Positions 7,168 through 16,827 are shown, counted from the first letter of the stretch. The stretch is 35,782 nt of DNA from Roseovarius sp. (GCF_030373445.1 NZ_JAUCYU010000018.1:1-35782); one strand, 5' to 3'. A program made the numbers and translations. The notes: generated by a model from the sequence alone, not told the origin.

Positions 7168-8104
7168 GCGGCACCTGCTGGCCGATCTCGGCGGCACCAA
7201 CACCCGGTTGGCGCTGGCCGAAGACGGCCGGCTCCTTCCGGAGACCCTCCGCCGCTACCGCAACGACGAGTTCGCCAGCTTCGAGAGCGTGGTCGCCGCC
7301 TTCCTCGCCGAGCGCTCCCCCGGCCCGGTCGAGGCCCTATGCGCCGGCGTCGCCGGCCCCGTGCTGGGCGAGACGGCACAGCTCACCAATCACCACTGGC
7401 ACGTCGACGCCGCCCGCCTCCGCGACGTCACCGGCGCCGACGCGATCCACCTGATGAACGATCTTCAGGCCCAGGGCTTCGGGCTCGACGACCTGCCCGC
7501 CGACACGATCCAGATCATCTTCCCGGGCCGCCCCGCCGCGCAAGGTGCTCCCCGTCTCGTCCTCAACCTCGGCACCGGCTGCAACGTCGCGGTGATCCAT
7601 ACCCGCCCCGACGGCCTCTTCGTCCCGCCCGCCGAATCCGGCCATTCCGCCCTGCCCCACGCCACCGGCCGCCTCGGCGCGCTCTTCGACCACCTGCGCG
7701 GCGTGCAATTCCACATGCCCATGGAAACCGCCATCTCCGGGCCGGGCCTCACCAACATCCATGCCTTCCTCACCGGCGCCGACCTCTCCCCCACCGCCAT
7801 CGCCACCGCCGCGGCGCAGGGCGACCCCGCCGCGCTCGACACGCTCGCCCTCTTCGCCGAAGCCCTCGGCCTCATCGCCGGCAATTTCGCCCTGCATCAC
7901 CTGCCCGCCGGCGGCCTCCACCTCACCGGCAGCCTCGCCCCCGTCATCGCCCCGCACCTGCCCGCCTCGGCCTTCCACGCCCGCTTCACCTCCCGCGGGC
8001 CCTATACCGACATCGTCCGCGCCATCCCCGTGCTGCTCGTCACCTGCGACACCCTCCCGCTCTTGGGCTGCGCGCGATATCTCGAGCAGGTCTTGAATGA
8101 ATAG
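7160..8104 (+). CDS. glk: Glucokinase (Glk family)
   Basis: A 314 aa cytoplasmic sugar kinase of the bacterial Glk family, phosphorylating glucose to glucose-6-phosphate with ATP. The phosphate-1 motif DLGGTNTR is at 9-16, the catalytic Asp is D102 in MNDLQAQG, and LNLGTGCN is the phosphate-2 motif. PAESGHS follows, as in Glk. The length is usual for the family (~320 aa). The ATG overlaps the aldolase stop by 8 bp, an odd pairing that links sugar phosphorylation to a pyruvate aldolase. It may feed the Entner-Doudoroff route used by these bacteria. Substrate specificity for glucose rather than another hexose is inferred from family. Confidence 0.88.
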   Translation: MARRHLLADLGGTNTRLALAEDGRLLPETLRRYRNDEFASFESVVAAFLAERSPGPVEALCAGVAGPVLGETAQLTNHHWHVDAARLRDVTGADAIHLMNDLQAQGFGLDDLPADTIQIIFPGRPAAQGAPRLVLNLGTGCNVAVIHTRPDGLFVPPAESGHSALPHATGRLGALFDHLRGVQFHMPMETAISGPGLTNIHAFLTGADLSPTAIATAAAQGDPAALDTLALFAEALGLIAGNFALHHLPAGGLHLTGSLAPVIAPHLPASAFHARFTSRGPYTDIVRAIPVLLVTCDTLPLLGCARYLEQVLNE

Positions 8105-8124
8105 GCACTCCAGTATACATTCAA
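8093..8124. promoter_or_regulatory. Candidate Phd/Doc operator
   Basis: TTGAATG (8093-8099) is repeated as perfect inverted CATTCAA (8118-8124), with centres 25 bp apart. A GTATAC palindrome lies at 8113-8118. The site spans the end of glk and lies 27 bp before the antitoxin ATG. Phd-family antitoxins autoregulate through inverted repeats in this position, so operator function is likely but inferred. Confidence 0.5.
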
Positions 8125-8150
8125 CTACACATCAAAACGGACACCCAGCC

Positions 8151-8399
8151 ATGAAACGCCTGCACACCAACCAGATCTGCACCATGACCGAACTGCGCGA
8201 ACCGCAGAAGGTCTTCGACCACGCAGGCGGCAAGCCCGTGGCGATCATGAAGAATTCCAAATGCATCGGCTACCTCGTTCCCGAGGAAGCCACCCTTCAG
8301 GACGCTCCCCGTTATGCCACGATGGACGAGGTGATGGCCGCCTTCGAGGAGACGAAAGATCAGGCCCAACCGGTCCTCGACTACCTCAAGGATAAATGA
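8151..8399 (+). CDS. Phd/YefM-type antitoxin of a Phd-Doc pair
   Basis: An 82 aa protein from ATG 8151. The N-terminal half reads as the Phd/YefM DNA-binding and dimerisation fold (TELREPQKVFDHAGGKPVAI, then NSKCIGYLVPEE). The C-terminal half (MDEVMAAFEETKDQAQPVLDYLKDK) is the acidic helix expected to wrap the toxin. Its stop overlaps the toxin start (ATGA), the standard antitoxin-first layout. It should neutralise the Doc-like kinase and repress its own promoter through the inverted repeat just upstream. Confidence 0.85.
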   Translation: MKRLHTNQICTMTELREPQKVFDHAGGKPVAIMKNSKCIGYLVPEEATLQDAPRYATMDEVMAAFEETKDQAQPVLDYLKDK

Positions 8400-8788
8400 G
8401 CTTCCGCCTCCTCACCCCCGCGCAAGTCGAAACCCTCCATGACCTGATCCTGAACCCCGGCGAGCCGCCGGGCCGGGCGCAGGACAAGTCCCTCGACGGG
8501 GCGCTCGCCCGCGTCGACAACCGCCTTGTCTACGGGATGATCGAGGACGTCTTCGACCTTGCGGCGGCCTATGCCGCGGCGATCTCGCAGGGCCATTGCT
8601 TCAACGACGGCAACAAGCGCACTGCCTACCGGTCGATGCTCATCTGCCTCAAGCTGAACGGCGTGACGATCACCCACGAGACCGAAGAAATCGGCCAACA
8701 GATCATCAGCCTTGCCCAGGGCCTGATCGAGGAAGACGCCATGGCCCAATGGCTCCGCACAAAGTCTGGTGAATCCGGCCCCGCCTGA
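8396..8788 (+). CDS. doc: Doc-type toxin (Fic/Doc family)
   Basis: A 130 aa Fic/Doc toxin. The active-site motif HxFx(D/N)xNKR is intact as H67-C-F-N-D-G-N-K-R75. The short motif with Lys and the length near 126 aa point to Doc rather than AMP-transferring Fic enzymes. Doc phosphorylates EF-Tu and stops translation. The early LTPAQVETLHDLI region is typical. It is translated by coupling to the antitoxin and ends 70 bp before the parE start. All key residues are present, so the toxin is presumably active. Confidence 0.9.
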   Translation: MSFRLLTPAQVETLHDLILNPGEPPGRAQDKSLDGALARVDNRLVYGMIEDVFDLAAAYAAAISQGHCFNDGNKRTAYRSMLICLKLNGVTITHETEEIGQQIISLAQGLIEEDAMAQWLRTKSGESGPA

Positions 8789-8858
8789 CCACAACCTCTT
8801 CCCCCGTCCCGCCCGCTCTGTCATACTATCTTCAACAAACAAACCAAAGAGCAGCAGC

Positions 8859-10817
<1,959 letters not shown>

Positions 10818-11241
10818 GCCCGTACCGGGGCCGCGCCACAACCATCCCCCGTAGGCCGGGCTTCAGCCCGGCATCCCTCGCAACCAAACGCACCCGGCCG
10901 TAACCCACGCTGCCCTCTCCCCACCCCGCGCGGAATCAAGCCGCGCCAAGGGCGCGGCGCCGCGCGATCGCCCGCTGCCCGGCAGGCGATTGCCTGCAAT
11001 CGCCGAGAGGGAGACCGCCCCCGGGCTGGCGATTGATCACCGCAGGCACTCAGCTCGAATGTCCTCCTGACGCCGCACCATAAACTGCCCCCAACACCCG
11101 TCGGCTCGCCACCCCGCGGTCTGGCCATCGCGCGGGAGTGCATGTGGTTGCTAAAGGGCCAACTTCTTTGCCATTATTCCAGAAGCTATTGCAAGTTGGC
11201 CACGTGTAACAATTGTGTCTTTCACAAAATGGAGCAAGGGA
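10818..11241. other. Intergenic region with hairpins at the edge of a foreign-looking gene
   Basis: 424 bp without a convincing gene. It contains a REP-like hairpin (10851-10876) and a cluster of overlapping inverted repeats (10982-11004). GC content drops sharply from about 11140 onward, marking the left edge of the atypical gene that follows. No tRNA, integrase or flanking direct repeat was recognised. Confidence 0.6.
10851..10876 (+). repeat. GTAGGCCGGGC hairpin (REP-like)
   Basis: GCCGGGC (10855-10861) and GCCCGGC (10866-10872) form a perfect 7-bp stem with a TTCA loop, preceded by GTAG as in the GTAGGGTGGGT repeats elsewhere. It lies 34 bp after the parE stop. No T-tract follows, so terminator activity is uncertain. 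Confidence 0.55.
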
Positions 11242-12132
11242 ATGAACTCAAGGCTACCAATTCAATTTCGCTCCAAAGAAGAACAACTTAAAGCGAAGAC
11301 ACAAGAAACTAGCGATCTTCCAGAATTTGACCCAACGGAGTTCGTTTTTGAGGTGCCGACTTACGATCAAAGAAAAATTCACAATACAGAATTCATGGGG
11401 ATGTTCCGTGCTGGGCATACCAGAATTGACGGATTTTGCACGGAATGCAATGGAATGTCTGTGTTTCACTCGGCGACAAATCGCACATCGGAAAACCCCG
11501 AAGAATACAATGGTATTTCTCAAATTTGGTTTTCTTGTCAACGCGATGACACGCATCGGCTGTGCTTAGTAGTAATGGTTGATTGTGTGGGATATTGTGC
11601 ACCTTTGCCTGGTAGGCGGACAAAAATTGCCGTTGCGGGACAAATACAAAAGATTGGCCAATTCCCTTCACACGCGGATATCGCCAACGGCGTCCTCAAG
11701 CAATTTACCAAGGTACTCGACCCACAAGATCGCCGGGAATTCATTCGCGCCAATGGCTTGGCATCGCATGGCGTTAACATCGGAGCATTCGTCTATTTGA
11801 GACGTGTGTTCGAAAGGCTTTTGGCGCGCGCTCGAAAACGAGCAGGAGAAGCAATAGATGGCGAGGCGTTTAAACAGGGCAGAGTAGGTGAGAAAATCGA
11901 CATGTTGTCCGATTATCTCCCACCTTTCATGTTGAAGCACAAAAAGGTCTATGGGTTACTTAGCCTGGGGATACATGAACTGAACGAAGAAACGTGTGGT
12001 ACCTTGTATGAGATACTTAAGCAAAGCTGCCTCCTGATGTTAGAACAGGAAAAAGAGCTTGCGGAGAAAGAAGCCCTAGAAAAAGAACTTGCGAAGGCTA
12101 TCTCCCAAATATCCACGATGGAGGAGAAATAA
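11242..12132 (+). CDS. Conserved hypothetical protein with zinc-ribbon-like region, atypical composition
   Basis: A 296 aa protein from ATG 11242, which has GGAG 7 bp upstream; a GTG at 11215 is a weaker alternative. I recall a widespread uncharacterised family with the same order of motifs: a Cys/His cluster (C66-x2-C69, C99, H105), KIGQFPS, then GLASHGVNIGAFVYLRRVFE, then YLPPF and LLSLGIHELNEE. Its function is unknown to me. The last ~40 residues are Glu/Lys/Leu-rich and probably coiled coil. Base composition is far more AT-rich than the flanks and codon use is unbiased, indicating recent transfer. It stands alone between parE and a host-like lipoprotein. Such cargo genes can be defence-related, but nothing here proves it. 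Confidence 0.8.
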   Translation: MNSRLPIQFRSKEEQLKAKTQETSDLPEFDPTEFVFEVPTYDQRKIHNTEFMGMFRAGHTRIDGFCTECNGMSVFHSATNRTSENPEEYNGISQIWFSCQRDDTHRLCLVVMVDCVGYCAPLPGRRTKIAVAGQIQKIGQFPSHADIANGVLKQFTKVLDPQDRREFIRANGLASHGVNIGAFVYLRRVFERLLARARKRAGEAIDGEAFKQGRVGEKIDMLSDYLPPFMLKHKKVYGLLSLGIHELNEETCGTLYEILKQSCLLMLEQEKELAEKEALEKELAKAISQISTMEEK

Positions 12133-12148
12133 GTCGATCTGTAAATCC

Positions 12149-12547
12149 ATGCCCCTCCTCAAACCCCTCCTCCTCCTCGCCGCCCTCGCCCTCACCGCCT
12201 GCACCCCCCTGCAGAACTGCACCTACAGCGCCACGCGCGATTTCCGCGCCCTCGAGCACAACATCCGCGAAACCGAGGAAGCCCTCGCCCGCGGCTACCG
12301 CACCGAGCGGCGTACTGTCCCCCGCACCATCTTCACCACCTGCTACCGCCGCGATCCGGCCACGCAGAAGCCCATCGCCTTCCCCTGCCGCGACACCGTC
12401 TTCCGGACGGAAACCATCCGCATCCCCATCAACCGCGCCCGCGAGGCCCGCAAGCTGGCCGAATACCGCGCCGCGCTCCCCGCCGCACAGGCCCGGGCCA
12501 GCGCCGGCGTCCGCCAATGCCAGGCCACCTATCCCGAGGATGCCTGA
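12149..12547 (+). CDS. Small predicted lipoprotein
   Basis: A 132 aa protein with a lipoprotein signal: a basic start, a leucine-rich core, and lipobox LTAC with Cys18. The mature part has four cysteines (in NCTY, TTCYRR, FPCRD and RQCQA), suggesting two disulphides in the periplasm. It is rich in Arg and Glu. No family is recognised. The start at ATG 12149 is only 17 bp after the stop of the atypical upstream gene, and a longer reading would overlap it. Composition returns to host-like GC here. Confidence 0.75.
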   Translation: MPLLKPLLLLAALALTACTPLQNCTYSATRDFRALEHNIRETEEALARGYRTERRTVPRTIFTTCYRRDPATQKPIAFPCRDTVFRTETIRIPINRAREARKLAEYRAALPAAQARASAGVRQCQATYPEDA

Positions 12548-12599
12548 CCCGCGCCCCGTTGCGCCCCGCACGGCCCGTTAACCCCACCTCCGCCGGTGA

Positions 12600-12643
12600 A
12601 AAACACCGACAAAATACCGACGTTATACCGACGCGATACCGAC
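12600..12643 (+). repeat. Four-unit 11-nt direct repeat (NNNAYACCGAC)
   Basis: The units are AAAACACCGAC, AAAATACCGAC, GTTATACCGAC and GCGATACCGAC, head to tail with no gaps. The first and last are identical to the two units at 6210-6231. The array sits 113 bp upstream of the next start codon. Helical phasing suggests a protein-binding array rather than a hairpin. The regulator is unknown. Confidence 0.7.
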
Positions 12644-12730
12644 ATGGCGTTTCGCCCTGGAATCAGCCCGTTAACCCCGATTCGCCCCTTCGCAACGCAC
12701 CACGGCTGAATCTTCCCTCTACCCGCCCCG

Positions 12731-12746
12731 TTAAACCCTTGCTAAC
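12731..12746 (+). promoter_or_regulatory. CtrA-like half-site pair upstream of lipoprotein gene
   Basis: TTAA-N7-CTAAC (TTAAACCCTTGCTAAC) lies 10 bp before the start at 12756. It is one base from the alphaproteobacterial CtrA consensus TTAA-N7-TTAA. Two further GTTAACCCC words occur upstream near 12578 and 12671. Suggestive only. Confidence 0.3.
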
Positions 12747-12755
12747 GTCCCGGAC

Positions 12756-13430
12756 ATGCGCTGGTTCATCCTCCTCTCCTGCCTGCTTCTCCTCTCCTGC
12801 GGCCGCCCCCTGACGCCCGCGGAAAAGAGCTTTGCCAAGCAGATGCACGGCGACACGATCAACGTCTCCCGCATCCGCCTCAACAACGGCGCCCTGATCG
12901 GAGAGACCACCTATCTCCGCCAGGCCCGCCCCCGCCTCGCCTGCCGCGAACGCATCCTGCCCGAGCCCACGACCCGCACGGTCACCGTCTCCCCCGCGGC
13001 TTTCGTGTTCAATAACAACATCTTCTTCGCCCGCGACTGGTACCAGCGCGACTACCTGCCCGAGTATCCCGAGAAGATCGACCTCGTCAGCGCCATGCTC
13101 TTCGCCCATGAAATCGTGCATGTCTGGCAATGGCAGAACCGGGCGAAAACCGGCTATTCGCCGCTCCGCTCCGCCGCCGAGCATTCCCGCTCCGACGACC
13201 CCTACCTGTTCGACATCACCACGAACGCGAACTTCCTCGATTACGGCTACGAACAGCAGGCCTCGATCGTCGAGGAATACATCTGCTGCGCCACGCTCGA
13301 CCCCGACGCGCCACGCACCAAGCGCATCGCCAACATGCTCCGCGGCGCCTTCCCGATGAGCCGCCTGCACATCCCCGAAAAGGTGCTGATTCCCTGGAAA
13401 GACGCGGAAATCGAGGGGATCTGCCGCTAG
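12756..13430 (+). CDS. Predicted lipoprotein with HExxH metallopeptidase-like motif
   Basis: A 224 aa protein with a short signal peptide and lipobox LLSC (Cys15). Residues 117-121 read HEIVH, an HExxH zinc motif, followed by VWQWQ as in DUF4157-like proteins whose motif runs HExxHVxQ. A downstream acidic pair (IVEEYICC) could supply the third ligand. This suggests an outer-membrane- or inner-membrane-anchored periplasmic zinc protease or a protein derived from one; activity is not proven. The upstream region holds the ACCGAC array and TTAAC words. The convergent cytochrome gene ends 3 bp beyond the stop. Confidence 0.75.
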   Translation: MRWFILLSCLLLLSCGRPLTPAEKSFAKQMHGDTINVSRIRLNNGALIGETTYLRQARPRLACRERILPEPTTRTVTVSPAAFVFNNNIFFARDWYQRDYLPEYPEKIDLVSAMLFAHEIVHVWQWQNRAKTGYSPLRSAAEHSRSDDPYLFDITTNANFLDYGYEQQASIVEEYICCATLDPDAPRTKRIANMLRGAFPMSRLHIPEKVLIPWKDAEIEGICR

Positions 13431-13433
13431 GCC

Positions 13434-13838
13434 CTAGCCCTCGGCCTGGATGCTCTCGAGATACACCATCAGCGCCGCCAGCGGCCGCGGCGTCGGCGTC
13501 AGAACCCCGTCGCCCGTGTCCACCGGCACCGTCTCGCCCTCCAGAAGAAGGCCGAATTCCGGCATCTCCTGCCCCGGCTGCCCGGCGCGCTCATACCCGT
13601 CGATCACGCTCAGCACGTGCGCCACGGGGAACTCCCCGCCCCGCTCCAGCCGCGTCAGGTCCGCCGGCCGCGGGTCGTAGGAGCTGGCCCACGGCCCGTC
13701 TCCCTTGCCCGACACACCGTGGCACTGCACGCAGTTCTCCATGTAGATCGCCTGCCCTTCCGACGGCTGCGGCATCGACGGCGCGGCACAGGCCACGGCC
13801 ACGCCCCCCAACAGCCCAAGGATAATCCAACGTGTCAT
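13434..13838 (-). CDS. Cytochrome c family lipoprotein
   Basis: A 134 aa protein starting at 13838 with GAGGAGG 6 bp upstream. The signal peptide ends in VAC (Cys17), suggesting lipid anchoring. A single c-type haem site CVQCH lies at 36-40, and a GQEMPEFG stretch further on can supply the axial methionine. The GKGDGPWA and RPADLT pieces are typical of class I c-type cytochromes of the cytochrome-c oxidase/alcohol-dehydrogenase subunit type. It is a periplasmic electron carrier whose partner is unknown. It is divergent from the glycosylase gene. Confidence 0.85.
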   Translation of the reverse strand: MTRWIILGLLGGVAVACAAPSMPQPSEGQAIYMENCVQCHGVSGKGDGPWASSYDPRPADLTRLERGGEFPVAHVLSVIDGYERAGQPGQEMPEFGLLLEGETVPVDTGDGVLTPTPRPLAALMVYLESIQAEG

Positions 13839-13931
13839 GCCTGCCTCCTCGCTCCGGTTCCTGCCGGGTATTGTCAGTTGCTCCTGTTCTAGTCCGGCGG
13901 CAAACTCCACGTCAACGAGGGGAGAAAGCCC

Positions 13932-14594
13932 ATGCGCAGCTTCGACCAGATTTTCGACATCGCCGCCGAGCGGAAAGGCGGCCCCGACGCGCTCGAAGCA
14001 CAGCTCTCCAAGCCGAAATCCCCCGCCGACCTCGCCGCCATCCCCGACGACCGCTGGCTCGCCCAGATGTCGAAATCCATCTTCCAGGCGGGCTTCAACT
14101 GGAAGGTCATCGAGACCAAGTGGGAGGGCTTCGAAACCGCCTTCGACGGGTTCGACGTGGGCCGCTGCGCCTTCATGGACGACGATAAATTCGACGCGCT
14201 CGTCGCCGACAAAAGCATCGTCCGCAACCCCATCAAGATCGCCACGGTCCGCGACAATGCCGCCTTCCTGCTGGAACTGCGCGACGAGGGCGGGGCGGGC
14301 CAGGTGCTGGGCGGCTGGCCCTCGGAAGACTACGCGGCACTGCTCGACATGCTGAAGAAACGCGGCGCCCATCTCGGCGGCAATGCCGGCCAGTACGCCA
14401 TGCGCTTCATGGGCCGCGACAGCTATATCATGTCCCGCGACGTGGTCGCCCGCCTTGTCGCCGAAGGCGTGATCGACAAGCAGCCCACCTCGAAAACCGC
14501 GATGAAATCGGTGCAATCCGCCTTCAACACCTGGATGGACCAATCCGGCCGTTCCCTCACCGAGATCAGCCGCGTGCTCGCCATGTCGGTCTGA
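13932..14594 (+). CDS. DNA-3-methyladenine glycosylase I (Tag) family protein
   Basis: A 220 aa protein of the Tag/COG2818 family, which removes 3-methyladenine from alkylated DNA in base excision repair. The recognisable core is IFQAGFNWKVIETKWEGF and FDGFD, corresponding to the Tag substrate pocket, and the start follows a GGGGAGAAAG ribosome site. It differs from E. coli Tag in lacking the N-terminal Cys and C-terminal His/Cys zinc-snap residues, as do many alphaproteobacterial members I recall. The zinc-free variant may keep activity, but substrate range is uncertain, so no symbol is given. Confidence 0.82.
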   Translation: MRSFDQIFDIAAERKGGPDALEAQLSKPKSPADLAAIPDDRWLAQMSKSIFQAGFNWKVIETKWEGFETAFDGFDVGRCAFMDDDKFDALVADKSIVRNPIKIATVRDNAAFLLELRDEGGAGQVLGGWPSEDYAALLDMLKKRGAHLGGNAGQYAMRFMGRDSYIMSRDVVARLVAEGVIDKQPTSKTAMKSVQSAFNTWMDQSGRSLTEISRVLAMSV

Positions 14595-14700
14595 TTGGGG
14601 GCCAGCCCCAAGACCCAGGCGCACCCCCGCCCTTCATCTTGCCAGAAATATTCCCGCCGGAGGCATCCGACAGCACGGCCGGACGCCTCCGCCGAAGGTA
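14595..14700. terminator. Convergent intergenic hairpins with dispersed repeat
   Basis: TTGGGG (14595-14600) pairs with CCCCAA (14606-14611) right after the glycosylase stop. A dispersed element follows at 14632-14653 (third copy of the 5986-6007 type). Then CGGAGGCATCCG (14658-14669) pairs with CGGACGCCTCCG (14680-14691) with one mismatch. Lying between convergent genes, these hairpins are likely to end transcription from both sides, although no strong T-tract is present. Confidence 0.5.
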
Positions 14701-16275
14701 TCAGGCCAGCTTTCCCGCCAGCGCGTCGTCGATCAGTTTCACGGTTTCATCCACGCCGTAAAGTGCGATGAACCCGCCGAAGCGCGGGCCTTGGCTTGCC
14801 CCAAGAAGCACCTCGTAGAGCGCCTTGAACCAGTCGCGCAGCGGGTCGAACCGGTCGCGCCCCACGGCATAGACCACCGATTGCAGCGCCTCGTCCTCGA
14901 CCGGCCCGTCATAGGCGGCCAGCTGGTCGCGCAGCTCGGTGAGCGCCTCGCGCTCGGCCTCCGTCGGCGCGCGGTAGGTCTTCGCCGGCGCCACGAAATC
15001 CTCGTAATACTTTACCGCGAACCCGGCCGCCGCATCGAGGTCCGGGTGCGTCTCGGGGCTGGCATCGGGCGCGTAACGGCGAATGAAACCCCAGAGCTGG
15101 TCCTTGTCATTCGCATGCGCGACCGAGGCGAGGTTCAGCAGCATCGCGAACGGCACCACCATCCGGCTTTCCGGCACGTCGCCGTTGTGGATGTGGTAGA
15201 CGGGGTTCGCCACCTGCTGCGCCGCGTCCTGCCCGGGATAGGCCCGAAGCTGCTGGTGATACTCGTCCACCGCCCGCGGGATCACGTCGAAATAAAGCCG
15301 CTTCGCCGTCTTCGGCTTCTGGTACATGAAATACGACAGGCTCTCGGTCGAGGCATAGCTCAGCCATTCGTCGATCGAGATGCCGTTGCCCGACGACTTG
15401 GAGATCTTCTGCCCGTTATCGTCGAGGAACAGCTCGTAGGTGAAATGCTCCGGCGCCTTCCAGCCAAGGATCTGACAGATCCGGTCATAGATCGGCGTGT
15501 TGGTCGAATGGTCCTTGCCATACATCTCGAAATCGACCCCCAGCGCCGCCCAGCGCGCGCCGAAATCCGGCTTCCACTGCAGCTTCACGTTGCCGCCGGT
15601 CACCGGCAGGGTCCACTCCTTGCCATCCTCGTCGTCGAAGGTGATCGTGCCGTCCTTGGCGTTCACCTCCTTCATGGGCACGTAAAGCACGCGGCCGGTC
15701 TCGGGATGCAGCGGCAGGAAGATCGAATAGGTCTGCTGCCGCTCCTCGCGCAGGCTCTTCAGCATCACCTTCATCACGTCGTCATACCGCTCGGCGGCGC
15801 GCAAGAGCACCTCGTCGAACTGGCCGGTATTGTAGAACTCGGTGGCCGAGATGAATTCGTACTCGAACCCGAACGTATCGAGGAACCGGCGCAGCATGGC
15901 GTTGTTGTGATCGCCGAAACTGTCATGCGTCCCGAACGGGTCGGGCACCGAGGTGAGCGGCTTCTGAAGGTGCTCCTTCAGCATCTCCTGGTTCGGCACG
16001 TTGCCCGGCACCTTGCGCATCCCGTCAAGGTCGTCGGAGAAACAGATCAGCCGGGTCGGAATGTCCGAGATCAGCTCGAACGCCCGCCGGATCATCGTCG
16101 TGCGCAGCACCTCGCCGAACGTGCCGATATGCGGCAGCCCGCTCGGGCCATAGCCCGTCTCGAACAGCACGTACCCCTTCTCGGGCGGCGCCTTCTCGTA
16201 CCGTTTGAGAACGCGGCGCGCTTCTTCAAAAGGCCAGGCTTTCGATGAGAGGGCGGCGTCGCGCAACTCTGACAT
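14701..16275 (-). CDS. lysK: Lysyl-tRNA synthetase, class I
   Basis: A 524 aa aminoacyl-tRNA synthetase charging tRNA-Lys. It is the class I form, found in archaea, spirochaetes and alphaproteobacteria, instead of the class II enzyme of most bacteria. The HIGH motif appears in GPSGLPHIGTFGE (43-55) and KMSKS as KISKS (290-294). The length matches bacterial class I LysRS. The start ATG at 16275 has GGAG about 9 bp upstream. It is often named lysS in annotations; lysK is used here for the class I type. It is divergent from the TerB-like gene. Confidence 0.95.
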   Translation of the reverse strand: MSELRDAALSSKAWPFEEARRVLKRYEKAPPEKGYVLFETGYGPSGLPHIGTFGEVLRTTMIRRAFELISDIPTRLICFSDDLDGMRKVPGNVPNQEMLKEHLQKPLTSVPDPFGTHDSFGDHNNAMLRRFLDTFGFEYEFISATEFYNTGQFDEVLLRAAERYDDVMKVMLKSLREERQQTYSIFLPLHPETGRVLYVPMKEVNAKDGTITFDDEDGKEWTLPVTGGNVKLQWKPDFGARWAALGVDFEMYGKDHSTNTPIYDRICQILGWKAPEHFTYELFLDDNGQKISKSSGNGISIDEWLSYASTESLSYFMYQKPKTAKRLYFDVIPRAVDEYHQQLRAYPGQDAAQQVANPVYHIHNGDVPESRMVVPFAMLLNLASVAHANDKDQLWGFIRRYAPDASPETHPDLDAAAGFAVKYYEDFVAPAKTYRAPTEAEREALTELRDQLAAYDGPVEDEALQSVVYAVGRDRFDPLRDWFKALYEVLLGASQGPRFGGFIALYGVDETVKLIDDALAGKLA

Positions 16276-16398
16276 TGGGGTATCTCCGGTTCATAAGCGT
16301 CGCGTATGCCTATACGCGAACGTCGCTCGGCTTCCTATTGCCGCCGGGCGGGACAGTCAATATTCTGCGCTGCAACAAGACCCCGGAAAGGACAACCC

Positions 16399-16824
16399 GT
16401 GTCAGAGCAAATCCCCCATCCCCTCACCCCGCAGGATTGTCTGGTCGCGGTGATGATCGCGGTCTCGGCCTCCGACGAGTCGATCCGCACGGCCGAGCTT
16501 CTGACGATCGAAAGCCTCGTCAACAACCTGCCGATCTTCGCCACCTACGATCTCGACCGGATGAAGGTCATGTCGCAGATGGTGTTCGAACTGTTCTCCG
16601 AGGAGGACGGGCTCGACGCGCTGTTCGGGCTGATCCGCGAGAACCTGCCCGAGCGGCTGTTCGAGACTGCCTATGCGCTCTCCTGCGACGTGGCCGCCGC
16701 CGACGGGGCGCTAACGGAGAGCGAACTGCGCCTGCTCGAGGAAATCCGCTTCGAGCTCGATCTCGACCGCCTGCACGCCGCCGCCATCGAGCGCGGGGCG
16801 CGCGCCCGGCACATGACGATCTGA
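16399..16824 (+). CDS. TerB-like tellurite resistance family protein
   Basis: A 141 aa helical protein from GTG 16399, with GGAAAGGA 6 bp upstream. An upstream in-frame ATG at 16306 overlaps the lysK control region and is less likely. The acidic helical repeat pattern (LTPQDCLVAVMIAVSASDESIRTAEL, then CDVAAADGALTESELRLLEEI) is that of the TerB/DjlA-N fold, a putative metal-binding module. No Ter operon partners are nearby, so a direct role in tellurite resistance is not supported. Confidence 0.8.
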   Translation: MSEQIPHPLTPQDCLVAVMIAVSASDESIRTAELLTIESLVNNLPIFATYDLDRMKVMSQMVFELFSEEDGLDALFGLIRENLPERLFETAYALSCDVAAADGALTESELRLLEEIRFELDLDRLHAAAIERGARARHMTI

Positions 16825-16827
16825 GTC

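Noticed and set aside
10918..11150. tRNA or attachment site at the edge of the foreign gene
   Set aside because: No cloverleaf or flanking direct repeat could be found; only hairpins are present.
12600..12643. CRISPR-like array
   Set aside because: Units are 11 nt with no spacers, so this is a short direct repeat, not CRISPR. No cas genes are present.
14791..16248. A 485-codon frame antisense to lysyl-tRNA synthetase
   Set aside because: Arg/His/Leu-rich shadow with no motif; the minus strand has clear HIGH and KMSKS motifs.
16399..16824. Tellurite resistance operon
   Set aside because: Only a TerB-like protein is present; no TerC, TerD or TerZ neighbours.
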